Assembly: GCA_017470345.1 (NCBI GenBank)
Contig: JAFUEP010000001.1
Coordinates: forward strand, 62,001 to 126,000
DNA: 64,000 nt
From: Prevotella sp.
GTDB taxonomy: Bacteria > Bacteroidota > Bacteroidia > Bacteroidales > Bacteroidaceae
Direction of reading: 5' to 3'
Positions 17,784 to 27,606 of the stretch are shown one piece after another; position 1 is the stretch's first letter, and each line of letters begins with the position of its first letter. Made by a program: the position numbers and the translations under genes. The notes below the pieces were generated by a model. It was not told where the DNA came from, did no database searches, and saw only the letters and a list, made by a program, of their open reading frames with translations.

Positions 17784-20450
17784 TCAAGCGAGGTTTGCCA
17801 GCTCGACGACCTTGTCGACAGCTGCCGTGAGGCCATCAGCGTTCTTGCCACCAGCCTGGGCGTAATGAGGCTGACCACCGCCACCGCCCTGGATGAGGCG
17901 TGCGGCTTCGCGCACCATCTGACCAGCATTGAGTCCATGGTCGCTGACCATGTCGTCGCTCATCATGACGGAGAGCATGGGCTTGCCCTGATAGACGGAG
18001 CCGATGACGCAGAGCAAGGGTCCTGCGACGGCGCCACGAATCTTGAAGACGAGATCCTTTGCGGCGTCAGGGGCGAGTTCGACAACACGGGTGATCACAT
18101 TGACCCCGCCAACGAGGCGAACCTCGCTGAGCAGATAGTCCTTCATGCGCTCGATAGCCTGAGCCTGGAACTGCTCAATCTCGCGTTTCATGTGGTCGTG
18201 CTCGTCGATATACTTACGAATGACGCCCTCGAGGTCCTTGGCATTGTTGAAGAAGGCCCGCACGGCGTTCAGATGGTCCTCCATGGCGTATAGGAGATCC
18301 TCGCACTCACGGCCCGTCTTGGCCTCGATACGTCTCACGCCTGCCGCGACGCTGCTCTCCGAGATGATCTTGAAGAAGCCGATGCGGCCAGTGGAACGGG
18401 CATGAATACCGCCACAGAACTCACAGGAAGGGCCGAAGCGGACGACGCGTACGCGGTCGCCATACTTCTCGCCAAAGAGGGCGATGGCACCCATCTTCTT
18501 GGCTTCCTCGAAAGGCGTGTCGCGATGCTCGTCGAGGGGCAGGTCCTGACGGATCATGTCGTTGACCAATCGCTCAACCTGACGAAGCTCCTCGTCCGTG
18601 ACTTTCTGGAAATGAGAGAAGTCGAAGCGGAGCGTGTCAGGCGACACCAGCGAGCCCTTCTGCTCGACGTGGTCGCCAAGGACTTGCTTGAGGGCATAAT
18701 CGAGCAGGTGGGTAGCAGTGTGGTTGGCAGCCGAGGCCTCGCGTTTGTCCGTGTCGACGCAGGCCATGAACTGGGCAGCAGGCTCCTTGGGCAGCTGGCG
18801 TACGATATGGACGGTCTGACCGTTCTCGCGCTTCGAGTCGACCACCTCGATGGTCTCATTCTCAGAGACGAGCACGCCCTGGTCGCCGACCTGGCCGCCC
18901 ATCTCGCCATAGAAGGGCGTATAGTCGAGCACGAGTTCATAGAACACCTGCTTCTTCTGGGTCACCTTGCGATAGCGAAGGATGTGGCACTCGTATTCCG
19001 TATAGTCATAGCCGACGAACTGCTGCTCGCCCGGGTTAAGCTCCACCCAGTCGGAATTCTCGACCTGCGCAGCGTTGCGGGCCCGCTCCTTCTGCTTCTG
19101 CATCTCGACCTGGAACTCGGCCTCGTTGACGCTGAAGCCGTGCTCACGGCAGATGAGCTCTGTCAGGTCGAGAGGGAAGCCGTAAGTATCGAAAAGACGG
19201 AAGGCTTCTGCTCCCTTCAGCTTCGTCTCGCCTTTAGCCTTCAGGTCGTCCATGGCCTTGTCGAGCAGCTGAATGCCCTTGTCGAGGGTGCGAAGGAAGG
19301 CGTCTTCCTCCTCCTTCATGACGCGAGCGATGAGCTGCTGCTGGGCGCGAAGCTCGGGGAAGGCGTCGCCCATCTCCTCGACGAGCGTAGGCAGAAGCTT
19401 GTAGAGGAAAGCCTCGCGCTGGCCGAGGAAGGTGTAGGCATAGCGGACGGCACGACGCAGGATGCGGCGGATGACGTAGCCTGCCTTGGCATTGCCTGGC
19501 AGCTGGCCATCAGCAATCGAGAAGGCCACGGCGCGCAGATGGTCAGCGCAGACGCGCATGGCCACGTTGATGTCGTCCTGCTCCTTGGTGATGGGCTCAA
19601 GCTGCTCATCCTCGAATGTCACGTATTTCAAGCCCGTGATCTGCTGCTCAGCGCGAATGACGGGCTGGAAAATGTCCGTATCATAGTTGGAGTGCTTGCC
19701 CTGAAGCATGCGGACCAGACGCTCGAAGCCCATGCCGGTGTCGATGACGTTCATGGCCAGCTTCTCGAGCGAGCCGTCGGCACGACGGTTAAACTGCATG
19801 AAGACGAGGTTCCATATCTCGATGACCTGCGGGTCGTCCTTATTGACGAGTTCGCGGCCGCTGACGCCTGAAGCAGCGCGCTGCTCGGGCGTGCGCGAGT
19901 CGACGTGAATCTCAGAGCAAGGGCCGCAGGGACCCGTGTCGCCCATTTCCCAGAAGTTGTCGTGCTTGTTGCCGTTGATGATGTGGTCCTCAGGCACGTG
20001 CTTGCTCCAGTAGCGGGCAGCCTCGTCGTCGCGAGGAATGTTCTCTTCGGGCGAGCCCTCGAAGACCGTGACGTAGAGATCCTCAGGATTCAGCTTCAGG
20101 ACGTCGACGAGGTATTCCCATGCCATGTCGATGGCGCCCTCCTTGAAGTAGTCGCCGAACGACCAGTTGCCCAACATCTCAAACATGGTGTGGTGATACG
20201 TGTCGTGGCCCACCTCCTCAAGGTCGTTATGCTTACCCGAGACACGAAGACACTTCTGCGTGTCAGCGCGTCGGCGCGGTTCGGGGTCGCGCGTGCCGAG
20301 GATAATGTCCTTCCACTGGTTCATGCCTGCGTTGGTGAACATGAGCGTCGGATCGTCCTTTACAACCATTGGTGCAGAAGGCACAATGGCGTGCTGCTTC
20401 GACTCGAAAAAGTTCTTGAACGAGTCGCGAATTTCTTTTGCAGTCATCAT
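17784..20450 (-). CDS. alaS: Alanyl-tRNA synthetase
   Basis: Class II synthetase charging tRNA-Ala. 888 residues, normal length. The N-terminal catalytic core starts [14 protein letters not shown] and includes [12 protein letters not shown]. The editing domain has the HTATH zinc-ligand motif and the CEFCGGIH motif that completes the site. The C-terminal DHHA1-type domain has a glycine-rich [14 protein letters not shown] stretch. A -7 box at 20493-20500 gives a leader of about 35 bases. It is divergent from the MerR-type regulator. Confidence 0.97.
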   Translation of the reverse strand: MMTAKEIRDSFKNFFESKQHAIVPSAPMVVKDDPTLMFTNAGMNQWKDIILGTRDPEPRRRADTQKCLRVSGKHNDLEEVGHDTYHHTMFEMLGNWSFGDYFKEGAIDMAWEYLVDVLKLNPEDLYVTVFEGSPEENIPRDDEAARYWSKHVPEDHIINGNKHDNFWEMGDTGPCGPCSEIHVDSRTPEQRAASGVSGRELVNKDDPQVIEIWNLVFMQFNRRADGSLEKLAMNVIDTGMGFERLVRMLQGKHSNYDTDIFQPVIRAEQQITGLKYVTFEDEQLEPITKEQDDINVAMRVCADHLRAVAFSIADGQLPGNAKAGYVIRRILRRAVRYAYTFLGQREAFLYKLLPTLVEEMGDAFPELRAQQQLIARVMKEEEDAFLRTLDKGIQLLDKAMDDLKAKGETKLKGAEAFRLFDTYGFPLDLTELICREHGFSVNEAEFQVEMQKQKERARNAAQVENSDWVELNPGEQQFVGYDYTEYECHILRYRKVTQKKQVFYELVLDYTPFYGEMGGQVGDQGVLVSENETIEVVDSKRENGQTVHIVRQLPKEPAAQFMACVDTDKREASAANHTATHLLDYALKQVLGDHVEQKGSLVSPDTLRFDFSHFQKVTDEELRQVERLVNDMIRQDLPLDEHRDTPFEEAKKMGAIALFGEKYGDRVRVVRFGPSCEFCGGIHARSTGRIGFFKIISESSVAAGVRRIEAKTGRECEDLLYAMEDHLNAVRAFFNNAKDLEGVIRKYIDEHDHMKREIEQFQAQAIERMKDYLLSEVRLVGGVNVITRVVELAPDAAKDLVFKIRGAVAGPLLCVIGSVYQGKPMLSVMMSDDMVSDHGLNAGQMVREAARLIQGGGGGQPHYAQAGGKNADGLTAAVDKVVELANLA

Positions 20451-20492
20451 AAGTTTTTATCGTAATCTTTAGAATCTTTCGAAAAATCGGTG

Positions 20493-20500
20493 CAAAGGTA
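20493..20500 (-). promoter_or_regulatory. alaS -7 promoter box
   Basis: Reads TACCTTTG on the minus strand, 43 bases upstream of the alaS ATG. Confidence 0.65.
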
Positions 20501-20544
20501 CAAAATATTTGCGAATTAAGGCTTAAGATTCGGGAATTTATTTG

Positions 20545-20552
20545 TATCTTTG
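20545..20552 (+). promoter_or_regulatory. -7 promoter box of the MerR-type gene
   Basis: TATCTTTG fits TAnnTTTG. The TTG at 20550 that would extend the reading frame lies inside this box, which favours the ATG at 20571. Confidence 0.65.
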
Positions 20553-20570
20553 CCGACAAAACAGAGAATT

Positions 20571-20921
20571 ATGGCACTTAACTTGAACAAGAACCTCAAG
20601 CTCTACTACTCTATCAAGGAGGTGGCAGAGCAATTTAACCTTAACGAGAGCACCCTGAGATATTGGGAGACGGAGTTCCCCTACCTGAAGCCCAAGACGA
20701 CGGGGCCCAACAACGTACGCCAGTATTCGCAAAAGGATATTGAGCAGATACAGCTCATCTACAACTTGGTGAAAGTGCGCGGCTTCAAGTTGGCCGCTGC
20801 CAAGAAGATCATCAACCAGAACCGCGACGGCGCTGACAAGACGGCCGACGTGCTGGAACGTCTCATCGCCGTGCGCGACGAGCTGCAGCTGCTGAAGCGT
20901 GAGCTTGACGGATTACAATAA
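20571..20921 (+). CDS. MerR-family transcriptional regulator
   Basis: 116 residues. The N-terminal winged HTH is characteristic: YYSIKEVAEQFNLNESTLRY followed by WETEFPYLKPKT, then RQYSQKDIEQIQLIYNLVKV. A C-terminal coiled coil (VLERLIAVRDELQLLKRELD) would mediate dimerisation. No effector-binding domain or metal-binding cysteines are present, so it belongs to the short class seen in most Bacteroidetes. The esterase gene begins 10 bases after the stop, so the two may be co-transcribed, though regulation of that gene is only inference. Confidence 0.88.
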   Translation: MALNLNKNLKLYYSIKEVAEQFNLNESTLRYWETEFPYLKPKTTGPNNVRQYSQKDIEQIQLIYNLVKVRGFKLAAAKKIINQNRDGADKTADVLERLIAVRDELQLLKRELDGLQ

Positions 20922-20931
20922 GACCTGCCTG

Positions 20932-22227
20932 ATGAAAAGCCTAAAAACCCTTTGCTGCCTGCTCATGATCATGTGCATGACAGTCAATGCCGAGAACTAT
21001 CCCTATCGTGACGACGCCCTGTGGCTCACGGTGCCCGATCATGCCGACTGGCTCTACAAGACGGGCGAGAAGGTTAAGATGGAAGTGGGATTCTTTCTCT
21101 ATGGCATACCGCGTGACGTGGAGGTCGCTTACGAAATCGGGCCTGACATGATGCCCGCCACGGAGAAGGGCAAGGTCATGCTGAAGAACGGACGTGCCGT
21201 CATCAGCATGGGCACGATGACGCGGCCTGGATTCCTCGACATGCGGCTAAAAGCCGAGCTGAACGGCAAGCAGTATGCCCACCACGTGAAGGTGGGATTC
21301 TCGCCTGAGCAACTGAAGCCCTACACCAAGAATCCTTCTGACTTCGACGCCTTCTGGCAGAGGACCATCGAGGAAGCCCGCAAGACGCCGATCAGCGTCA
21401 GCACGGAAAGAGTGGAGAAATACGAGACGGACGAGACGGAATGCCATCTCGTGAAGCTGCAAACAGACAAGAACCACTGGATCTATGCCTACGTGACCAA
21501 GCCCAGGAAAGCTGGACGCTACCCTGTCGTGCTCTGCCCGCCGGGTGCCGGCATCAAGACCATCAAGGAGCCGATGCGCGCCCTATATTATGCGAAGAAC
21601 GGATTCATCAGGATGGAGATGGAGATTCACGGGCTGCACCCCGAGCTGTCGACTGAGACGTTCAAGGACATCAGCAACGCATTCAGCGGCGAGAACGGAT
21701 ACCTGCAGAACGGACTTGACAACCGCGACAACTACTACATGCGCCACGTCTATGCGGCTTGCGTGCGAGCCGTCGACTATCTGACCAGCCTGCCTGAGTG
21801 GGACGGCAAGAACGTGGCCGTACAAGGCGGAAGCCAGGGCGGTGCCTTAGCGATCATTACGGCTGGTCTCGACCCCAGGGTGACCTGCTGTGTGGCTAAT
21901 CATCCGGCGCTGAGCGACATGGCCGGCTACCTGGACGGACGGGCTGGCGGCTATCCGCATTTCAACAAGCAGAACGGGATGCTCACTGCCGAGAAGGTGG
22001 CGACGCTGGCTTACTACGACGTGGTGAACTTTGCCCGTCGGGTCAAGTGCCCCGTCTACATGACATGGGGCTACAACGACAACACCTGTCCGCCAACGAC
22101 GAGCTACATCGTCTGGAACATCATCACAGCTCAGAAGGAAAGCCTGATCACCCCCATCAACGAGCACTGGACGAGCAACGCCACCAACTATGGCCAGATG
22201 GAGTGGATCAAGGCTCACTTGAAGTGA
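20932..22227 (+). CDS. Exported acetyl xylan esterase / cephalosporin-C deacetylase-like (CE7)
   Basis: Removes acetyl groups from xylan or xylo-oligosaccharides. 431 residues from the ATG at 20932, with a signal peptide ending near residue 20 (MTVNA). An N-terminal beta-sandwich-like region is followed by the alpha/beta-hydrolase domain. The nucleophile is Ser301 in GGSQGG, the acid is probably in GYNDNTCPPT, and the histidine in NEHW near the C-terminus. The segment DFDAFWQRTIEEAR is typical of the AXE1/CE7 family. An upstream ATG at 20899 overlaps the regulator and lacks a signal sequence. Its 3' end overlaps the convergent pectinesterase by 20 bases. Confidence 0.85.
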   Translation: MKSLKTLCCLLMIMCMTVNAENYPYRDDALWLTVPDHADWLYKTGEKVKMEVGFFLYGIPRDVEVAYEIGPDMMPATEKGKVMLKNGRAVISMGTMTRPGFLDMRLKAELNGKQYAHHVKVGFSPEQLKPYTKNPSDFDAFWQRTIEEARKTPISVSTERVEKYETDETECHLVKLQTDKNHWIYAYVTKPRKAGRYPVVLCPPGAGIKTIKEPMRALYYAKNGFIRMEMEIHGLHPELSTETFKDISNAFSGENGYLQNGLDNRDNYYMRHVYAACVRAVDYLTSLPEWDGKNVAVQGGSQGGALAIITAGLDPRVTCCVANHPALSDMAGYLDGRAGGYPHFNKQNGMLTAEKVATLAYYDVVNFARRVKCPVYMTWGYNDNTCPPTTSYIVWNIITAQKESLITPINEHWTSNATNYGQMEWIKAHLK

Positions 22228-23197
22228 CGGGGAGCCACACGCTCTCACGACGGAACACGTTCTCAATGGTCACCTCGCGAGCCTCCTTCTTCGTCAGCTG
22301 ACGACTCCAAGAGACACGCTTCGACGTAGCTGCCCCTTCGCCCGAGTTCTCATACTCGGCGTAGCGGGCAGTTTTTTCGCGCTGTGGTTCCCAGCGATGC
22401 CACCCTTCAGGAACGACGGCAGCGGGCAACTGGCAGTGCATGAAGAGCGTATAGCCGTAATCGCGCCAAGGACGGCCAAGATATAGGCGTGTGACTTCGG
22501 GGGCCGTGCGGACGTTGCAGCGATTGAAAATGTAGCCGAAAGGCTGATCCTTAGGCGTCGACGCAGCCGTGATGTAGCTGTTGGACTTGCAGTAGATGTC
22601 GCACTGCTCGAACCACGCCGTCGAGGGGCCGAAGATGAAGTCGGTCGTGCCCTCAATATAGCAGTGGTCGAAGTAATGCCGACAGCCCCCATTGCCTGTA
22701 TAGATGGTGTCCTGATGGCCCAGGAAACGGCAGTTGATAAACGTCAGGCGGTCGCCCTCAGTGTGCAGTGCCACAGCCTGTCCGAGGCGTGCCGAGTTGT
22801 TCTCGATGGTGATGTTCTTCAGCGTGATGCCGCTGCCCTCGATCTTCAGGGTATAGGTGCGGAAGGTGCCGATGCCGTTGGGACGCTCAGCGGTCTTGAT
22901 GTTGGCATGGTCGTCCCACGTGATGATGGTGGCATCACGGTCCTCGCCGCAGATCTCGATGTTCTGCAGCCACTGGGGGATGATGAGTTTCTCCTTGTAG
23001 ACCCCTTTCTTGACGAAGATGACCTTGTGGTAGTCCATGAACGCACGGCACACCTCGATGGCATCATCGACGTTGCGGAACTGCCCTGTGCCGTCGCGTG
23101 CGACGACGATGGTGTCGGGGTTGTCATACTTGCTTGCAGCCTGGGCTGCAGCGATGGTCAGCACTGAGAGAATGAGAAAGAGACTGCGCTTGATCAT
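22208..23197 (-). CDS. Exported pectinesterase (CE8)
   Basis: De-esterifies methylated homogalacturonan. 329 residues with a signal peptide (MIKRSLFLILSVLTIAAAQA). The right-handed beta-helix family motifs are all present: GQAVAL (Q140), QDTIY (catalytic D163), DFIFGP (catalytic D186) and LGRPW (Arg for substrate). It is the last gene of the run starting at parA, 14 bases after relA, an odd neighbour for a pectin enzyme. Together with the GH105 at 46.3 kb and the CE7 esterase it points to plant cell-wall degradation. Confidence 0.92.
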   Translation of the reverse strand: MIKRSLFLILSVLTIAAAQAASKYDNPDTIVVARDGTGQFRNVDDAIEVCRAFMDYHKVIFVKKGVYKEKLIIPQWLQNIEICGEDRDATIITWDDHANIKTAERPNGIGTFRTYTLKIEGSGITLKNITIENNSARLGQAVALHTEGDRLTFINCRFLGHQDTIYTGNGGCRHYFDHCYIEGTTDFIFGPSTAWFEQCDIYCKSNSYITAASTPKDQPFGYIFNRCNVRTAPEVTRLYLGRPWRDYGYTLFMHCQLPAAVVPEGWHRWEPQREKTARYAEYENSGEGAATSKRVSWSRQLTKKEAREVTIENVFRRESVWLPVTSSEP

Positions 23198-23211
23198 TTC
23201 TTCTTACATTA

Positions 23212-25485
23212 TTATAATATCTGGGAAATTTCCTTGAGGTCCTGTACCGACTTCAGGCTGTTCATGATGGCATAGACGTCGTCGCGGTCGTGGACCCGCA
23301 GCTCGATACTGCCCTCGAAGATGCCGTCCTCGCTGGTGAACATCATCTTGCGCATGTCGACATTGAGCTGGTTGGAGATGACGCGCGTGACGTCGTTGAC
23401 GAGGCCGCGGCGGTCAATGCCCGACATGCGGATCGTGGCGTCGAAGAAGAGGCGCTTGTGCATGTCCCACTTCACGTCGAGGATGCGGTTGCCGTAGCTG
23501 GCCTTCAGCTTGTTGGCCACGGGGCATGCCCGCTTGTGGATGACGATCTGGTTCTTGTTGTTGATATATCCCAACGCATCGTCGCCAGGAATGGGATGGC
23601 AGCAGTCAGGGAAGAGGTACTGGTTGATGTTTTCTTCTGAAATATAGACAGGCTTCTTGCGGTTGAACTTCTCTGGGACGATGAAGAGTTCGGGCTCGGC
23701 GTTTTCCGCACCTGTCTTCTTGGCCTTGACGAAGGGGACATATTTGCGCCAGCCGCCACCGCCGCCTGAAGATTTCTTCTTGTTCTTGCCCTTCAGTTCG
23801 TCGAGGTCTTCATCGCCAAGCAAGACCGTATGGTCAGCCAGTGCCTGGAAGAATTCTTCACGACGCATGCCGTCATGGAAGAGAGCCAGCTGGTCTGCAT
23901 GCGAGACTGACGGTTCGAGATCGTGCTTGGCGATCCACTCATTGAACATGGCCTCGCCCTTCTTCTGCTTGTCGCGGCTCTCGCGCCGCAGGATGGCCTG
24001 AATCTTGGCCTTAGCCTTGGCCGTCGATACGAAATTGATCCATGAGGGCTGCACGTGCTGCGACTTTGAGGTGAGGATCTCCACCTGGTCGCCGGAACTG
24101 AGCGGATGGCTCAGCGGGACGAGCTTGTGGTTCACCTTGGCTCCGATGCAATGGCTGCCGAGGAAAGTGTGAATTGAGAAAGCGAAGTCGAGCACAGTGC
24201 TGTCAGCCGGCATGGTCTTGATTTCGCCCTTGGGTGTGAAGACGAAGATTTCGCTGGCAAAGAGGTTGAGCTTGATGGCGTCGAGGAAGTCCATCGCGTC
24301 GGGCTGCGGGTCGTCGAGGATTTCCTTGATGGTGTGGAGCCACTCGTTGAGCTCGTTCTCGTCCTCGCTGTACTCCTCGCCCTCCTTATACTTCCAGTGG
24401 GCAGCCAGTCCCTGTTCGGCTATCTCGTCCATGCGGTCGGAGCGTATCTGCACCTCAATCCAATGGCCCTGCTTCGACATGAGCGTGACGTGCAGCGCCT
24501 GATATCCGTTGGCCTTCGGATGGTTGACCCAGTCGCGCAGGCGGTCGGGATGGCTCTTATAGATCTGGCTGAGCTCCACGTAGATGTTGAAGCACTCCTT
24601 GGCTTCCTGTTCGCGGCTGGTCGGGGTGAAGATGATGCGGACGGCCAGTATGTCGTAGATCTCGTCGAACGTGACGTGCTTGTTCTGCATCTTATTCCAT
24701 ATAGAATAAGGTGTCTTGATGCGTTCTCGGATGTGATACTTCAGTCCCATGCGCTGCAGCATCTCCTCGATGGGGGCGGTGAACTGGTCGAACAGTTCAT
24801 GACGCGAGACCTGCGTCTGGGCGAGCTTGCGCTCGATGGCGGCGTACTCCTCAGGGTGCTCAAAACGGAAGCTGAGGTTTTCCAGTTCCGACTTGATCTT
24901 GTATAGTCCCAGCCTGTGAGCCAGTGGCGCATAGAGGTAGAGCGTCTCGCCCGCTATCTTGTATTGCTTGTTGGCCGGCTGCGAGTCCAGCGTCCGCATG
25001 TTGTGGAGGCGGTCGGCGATCTTGATGAGTATCACGCGGATGTCCTCGCTCATCGTGAGCAGCAGCTTCTTGAAGTTCTCAGCCTGGGCCGAGGCCTGCA
25101 CGCCGAAGATGCCGCCCGAGATCTTGGTGAGTCCGTCGACGATCTGTGCGATCTTCGAGCCGAACATGTTCTCGATGTCCTCGACCGTATAGTCGGTGTC
25201 TTCCACGACATCGTGCAGCAGGGCCGAGCAGATGCTGGTGGAGCCCAGTCCTATCTCGGTGCAGACGATCTGCGCGACGGCGATGGGGTGCATGATATAT
25301 GGCTCGCCTGACAGCCGTCTGACGCCTTTGTGGGCCTGACGTGCGAAGTTGAACGCCTTGGCGATGATGTCGACCTTCTTGCGGTGGCGCGACTTGAGAT
25401 AGTCGCTCACCAGCCGCTCGTAGGCCTCGTTGATCATTTTGTCGTCAGCCGCTTCACGCCTGACTTGCTCTTCATCCGAATTCAT
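23212..25485 (-). CDS. relA: Bifunctional (p)ppGpp synthetase/hydrolase (RelA/SpoT homologue)
   Basis: Makes and degrades the stringent-response alarmone. 757 residues. The HD hydrolase domain retains its metal ligands (H66 in YIMHP, H91-D92 in LLHDVVED). The synthetase domain (about 250-370) has IRERIKTPYSIWNKM and YDILAVRIIF. TGS domain about 415-475 (IFVFTPKGEIKTMPADSTV), and a C-terminal ACT domain (IRMSGIDRRGLVNDVTRVIS). Both catalytic domains appear intact, so it is a Rel-type bifunctional enzyme. It is in the parA-parB-DUF5683-mltD-relA run. Confidence 0.95.
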   Translation of the reverse strand: MNSDEEQVRREAADDKMINEAYERLVSDYLKSRHRKKVDIIAKAFNFARQAHKGVRRLSGEPYIMHPIAVAQIVCTEIGLGSTSICSALLHDVVEDTDYTVEDIENMFGSKIAQIVDGLTKISGGIFGVQASAQAENFKKLLLTMSEDIRVILIKIADRLHNMRTLDSQPANKQYKIAGETLYLYAPLAHRLGLYKIKSELENLSFRFEHPEEYAAIERKLAQTQVSRHELFDQFTAPIEEMLQRMGLKYHIRERIKTPYSIWNKMQNKHVTFDEIYDILAVRIIFTPTSREQEAKECFNIYVELSQIYKSHPDRLRDWVNHPKANGYQALHVTLMSKQGHWIEVQIRSDRMDEIAEQGLAAHWKYKEGEEYSEDENELNEWLHTIKEILDDPQPDAMDFLDAIKLNLFASEIFVFTPKGEIKTMPADSTVLDFAFSIHTFLGSHCIGAKVNHKLVPLSHPLSSGDQVEILTSKSQHVQPSWINFVSTAKAKAKIQAILRRESRDKQKKGEAMFNEWIAKHDLEPSVSHADQLALFHDGMRREEFFQALADHTVLLGDEDLDELKGKNKKKSSGGGGGWRKYVPFVKAKKTGAENAEPELFIVPEKFNRKKPVYISEENINQYLFPDCCHPIPGDDALGYINNKNQIVIHKRACPVANKLKASYGNRILDVKWDMHKRLFFDATIRMSGIDRRGLVNDVTRVISNQLNVDMRKMMFTSEDGIFEGSIELRVHDRDDVYAIMNSLKSVQDLKEISQIL

Positions 25486-25515
25486 GTGGTTAACGTTTCT
25501 GAACAGAATAGTGAT

Positions 25516-26841
25516 TTACCTGACCCTTATCTTCCTTCCCGACTTGATGTTGTTGCCCCGGATGCCGTTGAGCCTGCGGAGCTTGGCGACGGTGGTGCCG
25601 TTGCGGCGGGCAATGGCCGAGAGGGTGTCGCCGCGACGTACGGTGGTATAGCTTGCGCCGCGGCCCCGCCTTGACTTGGAGCGCGGCGACTTCTTGACTG
25701 CGGTCGGCTGGGTGACGGCCACCTCGGTGCGCTTCAATTCCACGTCGGAGGCATAAATAGAATCCTGAAGGTCGATGAAACGTGTGACGTCGGCAATGGG
25801 CAGCCGCAGCGTGGCAGGCGCGGAAAGGCCCGAGACGACGTCGCGCCGATAGACGGGGTTGAGCGAGCGGATCATCTGCAGGTCGAGGTTGCAGACGCGG
25901 GCGATGTTGGCGAAGGTGACGTTGCGGTGGATGACCACCGTGTCAGTCTTGGCGGGCAGCTCCGAGCGCATGGGGCAGATGTTGTGCTCGCAGTAATAGT
26001 TCATCACGTAGTTGGCGGCGATGAAGGCGGGCACGTAGCCGCGCGTCTCCTGCGGCAGGTAGGGGTAGATGCGCCAGTAGTCGCGCTCGCCGCCAGCGCG
26101 GTGGATTGCCTTGTTGATGTTCTCCGGCCCGCAGTTGTAGGCGGCGATGACGAGGTTCCAGTCGCCGAAGATGCGATAGAGGTCACGCAGATAGCGTGCG
26201 GCGGCATAGCTCGACTTGATGGGGTCGCGGCGCTCGTCGACGTAGTTGTTCACCTCGAGCCCGTACTGCTTGCCGGTGGTGAGCATGAACTGCCATAGGC
26301 CCGTGGCACCAGCGCGCGAGACGGCCGTCGGGTTGAGGGCCGACTCGATGACGGGCAGATACTTCAGTTCCAGGGGCAGCTGATAGGTCTCGAGGGCCTC
26401 TTCGAAGATCGGCATGTAGAAATTGGCCGAGCCGAGCATGATGCTGACCGTGCGGCGCAGACGGCCCGTATAGCGGTCAATGCATGCGCGTACCACTTCA
26501 TTATATGGCATCTCCATGACGGTGGGCATGCGCTGCAGGCGGTCGATGTAGACGTCGGCGTCATACTGCGGGTTCTCGTCAGTCATGCGGCAGTCGTTGT
26601 CGGCCTGCAGGTAGGTCTGCGAGGAGTAGAGCGACAGGAGGCTGTCGGCATTGACGTCCATGGCTTCGGGGAAGTCGATCTCTTCGACCTCGCCGTCGTC
26701 GTCGGTGACGATGATCTCGTCGTCGTCGACCTCGATCTGGGCATGGGCGCTGAGCGCCATGCACATCAATCCGAGCGGGAGCACTGCGCGCGCCGCTCTG
26801 GCGATGAGCTGATGGGCAGGATTCGATATGGTCGTTTTCAT
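25516..26841 (-). CDS. mltD: Membrane-bound lytic murein transglycosylase D-like, SLT + LysM
   Basis: Cleaves peptidoglycan glycan strands with formation of 1,6-anhydro-MurNAc. 441 residues with an N-terminal signal segment ending near AHAQ. An acidic linker (DDDEIIVTDDDGEVEE) precedes the GH23 domain. The catalytic glutamate is E166 in VIESALNPTAVSRAGATGLW, followed by AYNCGPENINKAI. A single C-terminal LysM (TTVRRGDTLSAIARR) binds glycan. A basic, Ser/Arg-rich linker precedes the LysM. It is 12 bases after the DUF5683 gene, in the parAB cluster. Confidence 0.92.
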   Translation of the reverse strand: MKTTISNPAHQLIARAARAVLPLGLMCMALSAHAQIEVDDDEIIVTDDDGEVEEIDFPEAMDVNADSLLSLYSSQTYLQADNDCRMTDENPQYDADVYIDRLQRMPTVMEMPYNEVVRACIDRYTGRLRRTVSIMLGSANFYMPIFEEALETYQLPLELKYLPVIESALNPTAVSRAGATGLWQFMLTTGKQYGLEVNNYVDERRDPIKSSYAAARYLRDLYRIFGDWNLVIAAYNCGPENINKAIHRAGGERDYWRIYPYLPQETRGYVPAFIAANYVMNYYCEHNICPMRSELPAKTDTVVIHRNVTFANIARVCNLDLQMIRSLNPVYRRDVVSGLSAPATLRLPIADVTRFIDLQDSIYASDVELKRTEVAVTQPTAVKKSPRSKSRRGRGASYTTVRRGDTLSAIARRNGTTVAKLRRLNGIRGNNIKSGRKIRVR

Positions 26842-26853
26842 AAGTCTTCTATT

Positions 26854-27606
26854 TTAAAAGTTAAGGCTGCAGTTCACCCCCAGCGAGGTGGCATACAGCG
26901 GATTATTGCTCCTGACAGCCGACCCGGCTGCAGGCATCACCGACGGGCGCACCTTGAGCGAGAGGTCCTTCGAGAGGTCAAACTCTGACAGCTCTGCGTC
27001 GATGTATGCGTCGATGACTGAGACGGCATAGACGCCAATCATGACGAAGAAGCTCAGGTCGCGCCATCGGCGATAGCGGTCCTTGCGCTTCTTGAAGATG
27101 GTTTTGTATCGCTCCTCGTTCAGCGAGTTGATCTGACGTCCGAGGTGCAGGAACTTGTTGTAGCTCTGCGTCGTCGGGTCGTCATCCATGATGTCGAGGT
27201 AGGCTTGGGCGTAGTCCTTGTACATCATGTTGTTCCAGTTCATGGCATAGATACAGCCGACGAAACCTCCGTAGACGATGGGCAGCTTCCAGTATTTGCG
27301 GTTGTAGATCTGGCCGCCGCCGGGGATGACCATCGCGAGCCAGAGGGCGCGCTGCGGGTCGGGCCGCCATGTCGACCAGTCGCGTGAGGGCTTTGCCTGA
27401 CGCTTTGCCTGCACGTCGACGACGGGAGCGGCCTCACGTGCTGCTTCGTCCACGATGGAGTCGGCCTCGGCGGGGAGGGCCTGATACATCGAGTCGAGCA
27501 TCATGACAATAGAGTCAGGCACCTCAGTCTGGGCCGAGGCGCTGATTCCCGCCGCTGAGAGCGCGAGAAGCAGAAGGAGTCGGAAGCATCGCCAGCGTCT
27601 CATCAT
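26854..27606 (-). CDS. DUF5683-domain exported protein
   Basis: 250 residues with a signal peptide (LLLLALSAAGISASA). The conserved core is RALWLAMVIPGGGQIYNRKY, then WKLPIVYGGFVGCIYAMNWN, the Bacteroidetes DUF5683 signature. Two further hydrophobic segments, the second near 190-205 (LSFFVMIGVYAVSVIDAY), suggest membrane insertion. It overlaps parB by 4 bases and is translationally coupled. The pairing with parAB and a lytic transglycosylase is widely conserved in the phylum as I recall it, but the function is unknown. Confidence 0.85.
   Translation of the reverse strand: MMRRWRCFRLLLLLALSAAGISASAQTEVPDSIVMMLDSMYQALPAEADSIVDEAAREAAPVVDVQAKRQAKPSRDWSTWRPDPQRALWLAMVIPGGGQIYNRKYWKLPIVYGGFVGCIYAMNWNNMMYKDYAQAYLDIMDDDPTTQSYNKFLHLGRQINSLNEERYKTIFKKRKDRYRRWRDLSFFVMIGVYAVSVIDAYIDAELSEFDLSKDLSLKVRPSVMPAAGSAVRSNNPLYATSLGVNCSLNF

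Noticed and set aside
20550..20570. TTG start for the MerR-type regulator at 20550
   Set aside because: The TTG is part of the predicted -7 promoter box; the ATG at 20571 gives the standard N-terminus.
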